In this document: positions 59,598-64,000 of the stretch, one piece after another
Numbering within the stretch: the stretch's first letter is position 1
How the letters are laid out: the number at the start of each line of letters is the position of its first letter
Source: Sphagnum compactum
Taxonomy: Eukaryota > Bryophyta > Sphagnopsida > Sphagnales
Reading direction: 5' to 3'
Length of the DNA stretch: 64,000 bases
NCBI GenBank assembly: GCA_965153455.1
Contig: OZ234495.1
Span: 24,548,875-24,612,874, forward strand
Translations under genes and position numbers: made by a program
Notes under the pieces: generated by a model
Database searches by the model: none
Told to the model about the DNA's origin: nothing
The model's input: the letters and a program-made list of their open reading frames with translations, nothing else

Positions 59598-62500
59598 TTA
59601 CAAAATCTGTATTCCTAGAAACCCTGAATTTGAATCTAGACCCACACCTCCAAACGAAATGAGCCCAAGAAGTGAGGCCAACTGGAGTGACAGAAATGTT
59701 GTGTAGAGAAGCAAAAGCCCAGCACCTAAAATCTTGTTGGGGGACATGCCAGAAGCTGGTAGCACCAGTAATGCCCACAGAAGACTTAGGAACAGAAACC
59801 CAATTGTGTAAAATAAGGAATTGTCATGCCGGAGAACTAACACATTTGGAAATGTCTTCCAGGTTGCAAGCATGAAAGAAAGCCCCAAACCAGCCAGGGT
59901 GTTGAACATTGGCCCTGCATAGCAGCCAGATATAGCAATCTGGACACCGTCACCACTGTTTAAAGAAATTGCAAGATTTGACATCAAGTCACCAATTGAG
60001 TTTCCCCATGCAAGAAGCGTAAGGCCTAGAAATGCTGAATCAATCTCCAAGATCACGCCCAAGGCAACTAATGCAGCAACCAGCTCGGTGGCAATGAGGT
60101 AAAACCACACTATACTCATAATAAAACCCCCTGCCACCCATATGCAAAGCCAGCGGTCTTGGGGTGGCCGCTCAGACTCTGTGGTGAAGAATGCAAGGAT
60201 GCCCAATACCACACCAACAGATCCCCCAAATAAGTATTCAGTAATACTGGTTCCAAAAGGTTCACCATCCTTGCTATCCCAAACTCCAGCTAAAAGCACT
60301 GGGGCCAAGACTGCACTGGCTATTCCGAAAGGCCGTGACCATCGATCATCCTCAATGACAGGAATGGTCAAGCGCCGGGGAAGATCAAAGGGCAGCAGAA
60401 TCCCCAAGCAAAGTCTCCAACATGATTGTGCCTGCTTGGCAAACAACAGGTCAGCTCCTAGTCCAAAGAAAGGTCAATTTGAATGGCAAAGAATGTACTT
60501 GCTCAAGATGCTTGGGGTTCTAAATAATTTCATACCAGTAGGGAGGAATTGGAGGAATTGAAATGCAATATGGTGTGTGTCCATTACTGAGAAAAAGTTA
60601 AGGGTTGAAGAGGCACTTTGATGTTCAAAACAATTCTTTTTAGATGATGATCTTTGCACACTGCAGCCCCACTAAACCTCTACCCAACAAATTAGTCCCC
60701 AAATATTTGCTCTCCACAAGAAAGGAGTCCAAGCATCCCATGCCAAAATCCTGGGGTCTCAGCACATAAAAGAGTCACTTGTGATAGTCAAAGACAAAGG
60801 GTGTCGTTGATTTTCTCATAAATTTCCACCATAATGGGGCATAAATGAGGGGCTCACAATTTCCACCAGCCAATGTTCCTATAAGACCATATGTACCCTA
60901 AATGCTTCCTTGCTTTGAATCACAAAAATCCTGTTACTTGGACACACAAACACCCAGCAGAAAATCTCACCTGCAATTCAACAAGTCGCTCAGCATAACC
61001 CCACAGAGGACGTGGGTTTGTCTCCATAGCAGCCGAAGACAAATCCAATGACCCCGCCAAGCTTGCATGTGAATAGATAGCAACATGAGCATGTTGCCGC
61101 CAGTTCCACTGGGGCAACATGCTCTCACCTGGGAACTGAACAGCTTCACTAGATTCAGAGGATGTCCCTGAACCCTCCTCATCACTTTGAGGGGTAGAGG
61201 ACAGCAACCCAGAACAACCTGCCAGCCACAGAGATGTCATTCCATATTTTGTTTGTCTGCAAAACACTCTTATAGGTAAGGGACCAGTCACCATCCAGAC
61301 TCTGACAAATGTGAAGATCACAAAGAAACAAATGTCTTATTAGACAAAAACATGGAACAGTGCATGTTAACTGGTCACAAGCTTCAGACATGCTGCACAA
61401 CATGCTCCAAGTTCAGTAATAACACCTGATAGAACCTCCCAAATGTAACGAAAGGATCCTCTTGTAGACAGATGAGGAACTTCCAAAAGATCAGTTGCAA
61501 GGACAGAGAGGCACCTTGCACTTTCCTTGAAAGAAATTGGAGGACTGCATATATATATATACAGAGAGAGAGAGAGAGAGAGACGGGGGGGGTAGGGGGG
61601 GCTGGGGGGTGTACCCATACCTGCAAGAAGGGGCTCAAGTGCAAAGTATTTTCGTTTGATGCAAGCACTTGTCTTCATATATTCAAAAGCTGCCACTGAG
61701 ATCCCATAGACCACATATATTGAAGCGTATGCAACAGACTTCCAAAAGTTGATTTCTCCAGCGACAATAATGGCACAAAGGATTCCCAAAGTGAAGAAAA
61801 AGAAACCCATATCCCTCAAGAAACAGCAAAAATCGAGGCGCACACGACTTCTCTCCTGAGAATACAATTGAACTGCAAGACTCACTGATCCTGCCACCAC
61901 TGATGTCACAAACAATGCACCTCCCAGCACACTGTTCAGTCCAACCTGCAACGCCAAGTTTTCTCCAATGTGAATGTCAATTTAATAAAAACTGCCACAA
62001 CATGCACTTCTAATGCCACCCATGCCTGGGCAAGGGCAGAAGCCAACACCAAGGTACCTACAAATTGCTCCTTTCACAATTCAACTTTCAAAAAGAAGAA
62101 TGCATTGAAGGCACTAAATTACCTGGCTATGTCCAGATCGTAGAAAGGCAGCAATGCTTGCAAAAACATCTGGAGCTCCGTTTCCCAAAGGAAGGAGGGA
62201 TACCCCAGCCACAGTAGGAGGAAGCCGTAGCAAGTTTGTGAGCTTCTCCAAGGAGCAACAAAAGTAATCAGCTGCTGTGTTGCCAAGCATGTAGAATAGC
62301 ATCCCGAGCCAGATGAAGAATAGCAGATACCCAACAAGTTGCATCTTTGCAAATCTGCAGTAAAAAATGACTGTGTACTCCACCAAAGTTCCTGAATGAC
62401 AGTCTGTATTTGCTTGCACATATGCACATGCACTAGCAAAACCAGTATGATCTCTCACATTCTCACAAGGCTTTGATATCACTATTCTCGTCAATACATT

Positions 62501-62803
62501 TTGCTTCAAACCAGTAGCGGCCGTAGCAGGAGGCAAAACTTCTCCAGTCTCAACTTCTAATGAGATATTAGCTTGATGCTCTGTTGATAGAATGTGTCTG
62601 GCTGCTGCTGTGATGATTTTTCGAGAGTGTCCTTTCTCTTGCAGCTCAAATGCAGATGTTTCTGGTCTCATAGAACCAGATGAGGGACTTGTTGAATGTA
62701 GATATGATGTGTGCAAGAGAACTAGGAAGAGAATCCAAGAAGCAAGAGTAACAAATTGCTGGAGCCGGCACTGTGGCCAATGGTCCTTCCACATTGTAGC
62801 CAT
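59598..62803 (-). CDS. CCX-type cation/calcium exchanger (4 coding exons, 695 aa)
   Basis: Coding exons 62803-62123, 61945-61621, 61218-60971 and 60431-59598 join in phase. The protein has an N-terminal hydrophobic segment (about residues 17-35), a variable lumenal stretch with paired Cys, and then two blocks of membrane helices. The first block holds the alpha-1 signature GNGAPDVFASIAAF (from residue 207). The second holds the alpha-2 signature GNSIGDLMSNLAIS (from residue 561). A cytosolic acidic/serine-rich loop (SDEEGSGTSSESSEA) lies between. This pair defines the CaCA superfamily, and GNGAPD/GNSIGD with this length fits plant CCX proteins, which exchange K+, Na+, Ca2+ or Mn2+ across endomembranes. 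Ion choice and membrane are not predictable. Exon 4 has a tandem AAGCAG acceptor, so isoforms with or without one Gln are possible. The ATG at 62801-62803 precedes the conserved hydrophobic segment. Confidence 0.93.
61561..61617 (-). repeat. (GA)n and G-rich run at the exon 2 donor side of CCX intron 2
   Basis: About eleven GA units (61563-61582) followed on the + strand by runs of G up to 61610. On the coding strand this puts a C-rich and then CT-rich tract directly after the exon 2 donor at 61620. Confidence 0.75.
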
Positions 62804-63840
62804 GTCATGTCACTGTTGGATCTTTCTTCTGCCCTGGGCAACTGAGCTTCATGTTCATCATGGCCACATGACAATAAATCACTCCAATGAAAACCATTTG
62901 AAGCAGGTACTAAGGATTCAACACCTCAGTCCTCAGTCCTTTTTCATCAAAAGAACCATCTGAAACTTCTCAATTTGACTCCTTAGATCCTTAACTCTTT
63001 GGACAAAGTTTTCTCCCTTGATCTCCTGTACAAATGAAAACCTTTTTTTCGATTCAGAGAAGCAGCAATGGCGGCAGCAGCTACATAACCACAACGAGAA
63101 GGTGACACAAACACCTTCACATTCATGTACGATTCAGGAATTCTCTCACGATCTCGCCATGCATGCACAACGTACAGCTGCAAAGGAAGCTCGACTGGCG
63201 CAGAATAATGTCCATGAAACAACGCATGTAACAGCATCAGGTGCCGCATTTACACTCAATTCTTAACTAACTTCTCACACGCCCCCGGAAACAATACACA
63301 ACACGCAAGCAACTCTTCGACTTCGCGCAAGAAACCAAAAAAAATGAAAAGAAAAAAGAAGACTAGCGTCATCAGAGAGCGCCGTTGTTCACTGAAACGA
63401 AGAAAACAGCATCTAGATTTGCAGGGGCAATTGTAGATTTCTCTGTCTTTCCTCCACCACCTTCAGAACAGAGGACCGCCAAAACGTGCTTGTAGGCATG
63501 ATGGAAACGTACCTTAATGGAATCGAAGATCACTGCGACAGGAAAATTGCAAGAACGGAAGTCTCGCGCAAAGAAAACCTTCAAAACACTAAAAAAACCA
63601 CCAACGAGCAACCCCGGCAGCAGCGCTCCACAGCAGGTCTCTTCTTCTTCCGCTCACACCAAGCTGTTTTGCTCCTCTTCTTTTCAAAATTTCTCAAACA
63701 AACAAAATATGTGCACCACAAGAGAATACCCCAAAAAACCCCAGCAATACCAGAATGTTTGACAATTCTGAAACAGAAACGAAAAAGTAATAATTCCAGC
63801 AACGGAATCACGGGCGCGATTCGGTACGACGCTCGTGGAG

Positions 63841-63885
<45 letters not shown>

Positions 63886-64000
63886 GGCGAGAGTCGAGAG
63901 AAGGAAGACGGATGCCCTTAGTGGGTCCCACAGAGGCCCTAAATTGGTCAAGTGGGAGGCCCTTACTGAGTCGGTTTGAGGGGCCAGGTCCTTGGTTGGT
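62804..64000 (-). other. CCX 5' UTR/promoter region
   Basis: No coding exon is supported. The leader contains short upstream ATGs, including ATGACATGG out of frame just before the main ATG. A 5' UTR intron is possible. The composition becomes GC-richer after 63,780, near the presumed transcription start. Confidence 0.5.
63849..63882 (-). repeat. (GA)n microsatellite in CCX upstream region
   Basis: About 17 GA units on the + strand (CT on the CCX coding strand), some 1.05 kb before the ATG and followed by CGCGGGCGAGAG. It resembles the CT leader runs of the hydrolase and HDC1 genes. Confidence 0.8.

Overview
The window looks like nuclear DNA of a land plant. It carries six spliced protein-coding genes with GT-AG introns, all belonging to families typical of plants: a Ycf3-interacting photosystem I assembly factor, an HDC1/Rxt3 histone-deacetylase-complex subunit, a plant O-fucosyltransferase-family protein, a PH-domain ROP GTPase-activating protein of the REN1 type and a CCX cation exchanger. 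It also contains CCCTAAA interstitial telomere-type repeats. Roughly two thirds of the window is AT-rich non-coding DNA full of microsatellites and short tandem duplications. I cannot name the species; a repeat-rich, seed-free lineage such as a fern or lycophyte is a weak guess.

Layout: 1-4.3 kb is AT-rich intergenic DNA. From 4.8 to 7.7 kb (+) is an alpha/beta hydrolase (5 exons). From 9.8 to 12.3 kb (+) is a Y3IP1-like chloroplast protein (about 7 exons, preceded by a minisatellite). From 14.58 to 16.74 kb (-) is a 5'-truncated, decayed LINE with a perfect 17-bp target-site duplication. From 17.98 to 23.2 kb (+) is an HDC1 homologue whose 5' end carries a tandem duplication that includes the start codon. 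From 27.4 to 33.0 kb (+) is an O-fucosyltransferase-family gene with an uncertain N-terminus and a long inverted repeat in one intron. From 34.56 to 43.28 kb (-) is a 23-exon REN1-type ROP-GAP. From 43.8 to 58.8 kb there is no gene that I can support, only satellite-like repeats, a possible tRNA-derived SINE, TAGG arrays, foldback elements and small duplications. From 59.6 to 62.8 kb (-) is a CCX-type exchanger (4 coding exons).

The six genes are individually transcribed housekeeping or signalling genes on both strands and do not form a functional cluster. Exon junctions were placed by requiring a GT/AG (in two cases GC/AG) boundary, matching reading phase and the known order of family motifs. 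Three places could not be solved by phase: Y3IP1 exon 1-2, HDC1 between 19,668 and 20,253, and the 5' end of the O-fucosyltransferase-family gene.

The most interesting non-genic signals are: a hairpin near 58.85 kb whose two arms each read as a receptor-kinase HRDVK catalytic loop; a dispersed foldback family sharing GTATAGGAGAAGG; the LINE with its intact TSD and a TAAC-repeat tail; GGTTCC-rich repeat islands; a three-copy repeat of about 185 bp beside the REN1 promoter; and two apparent GC-AG introns.
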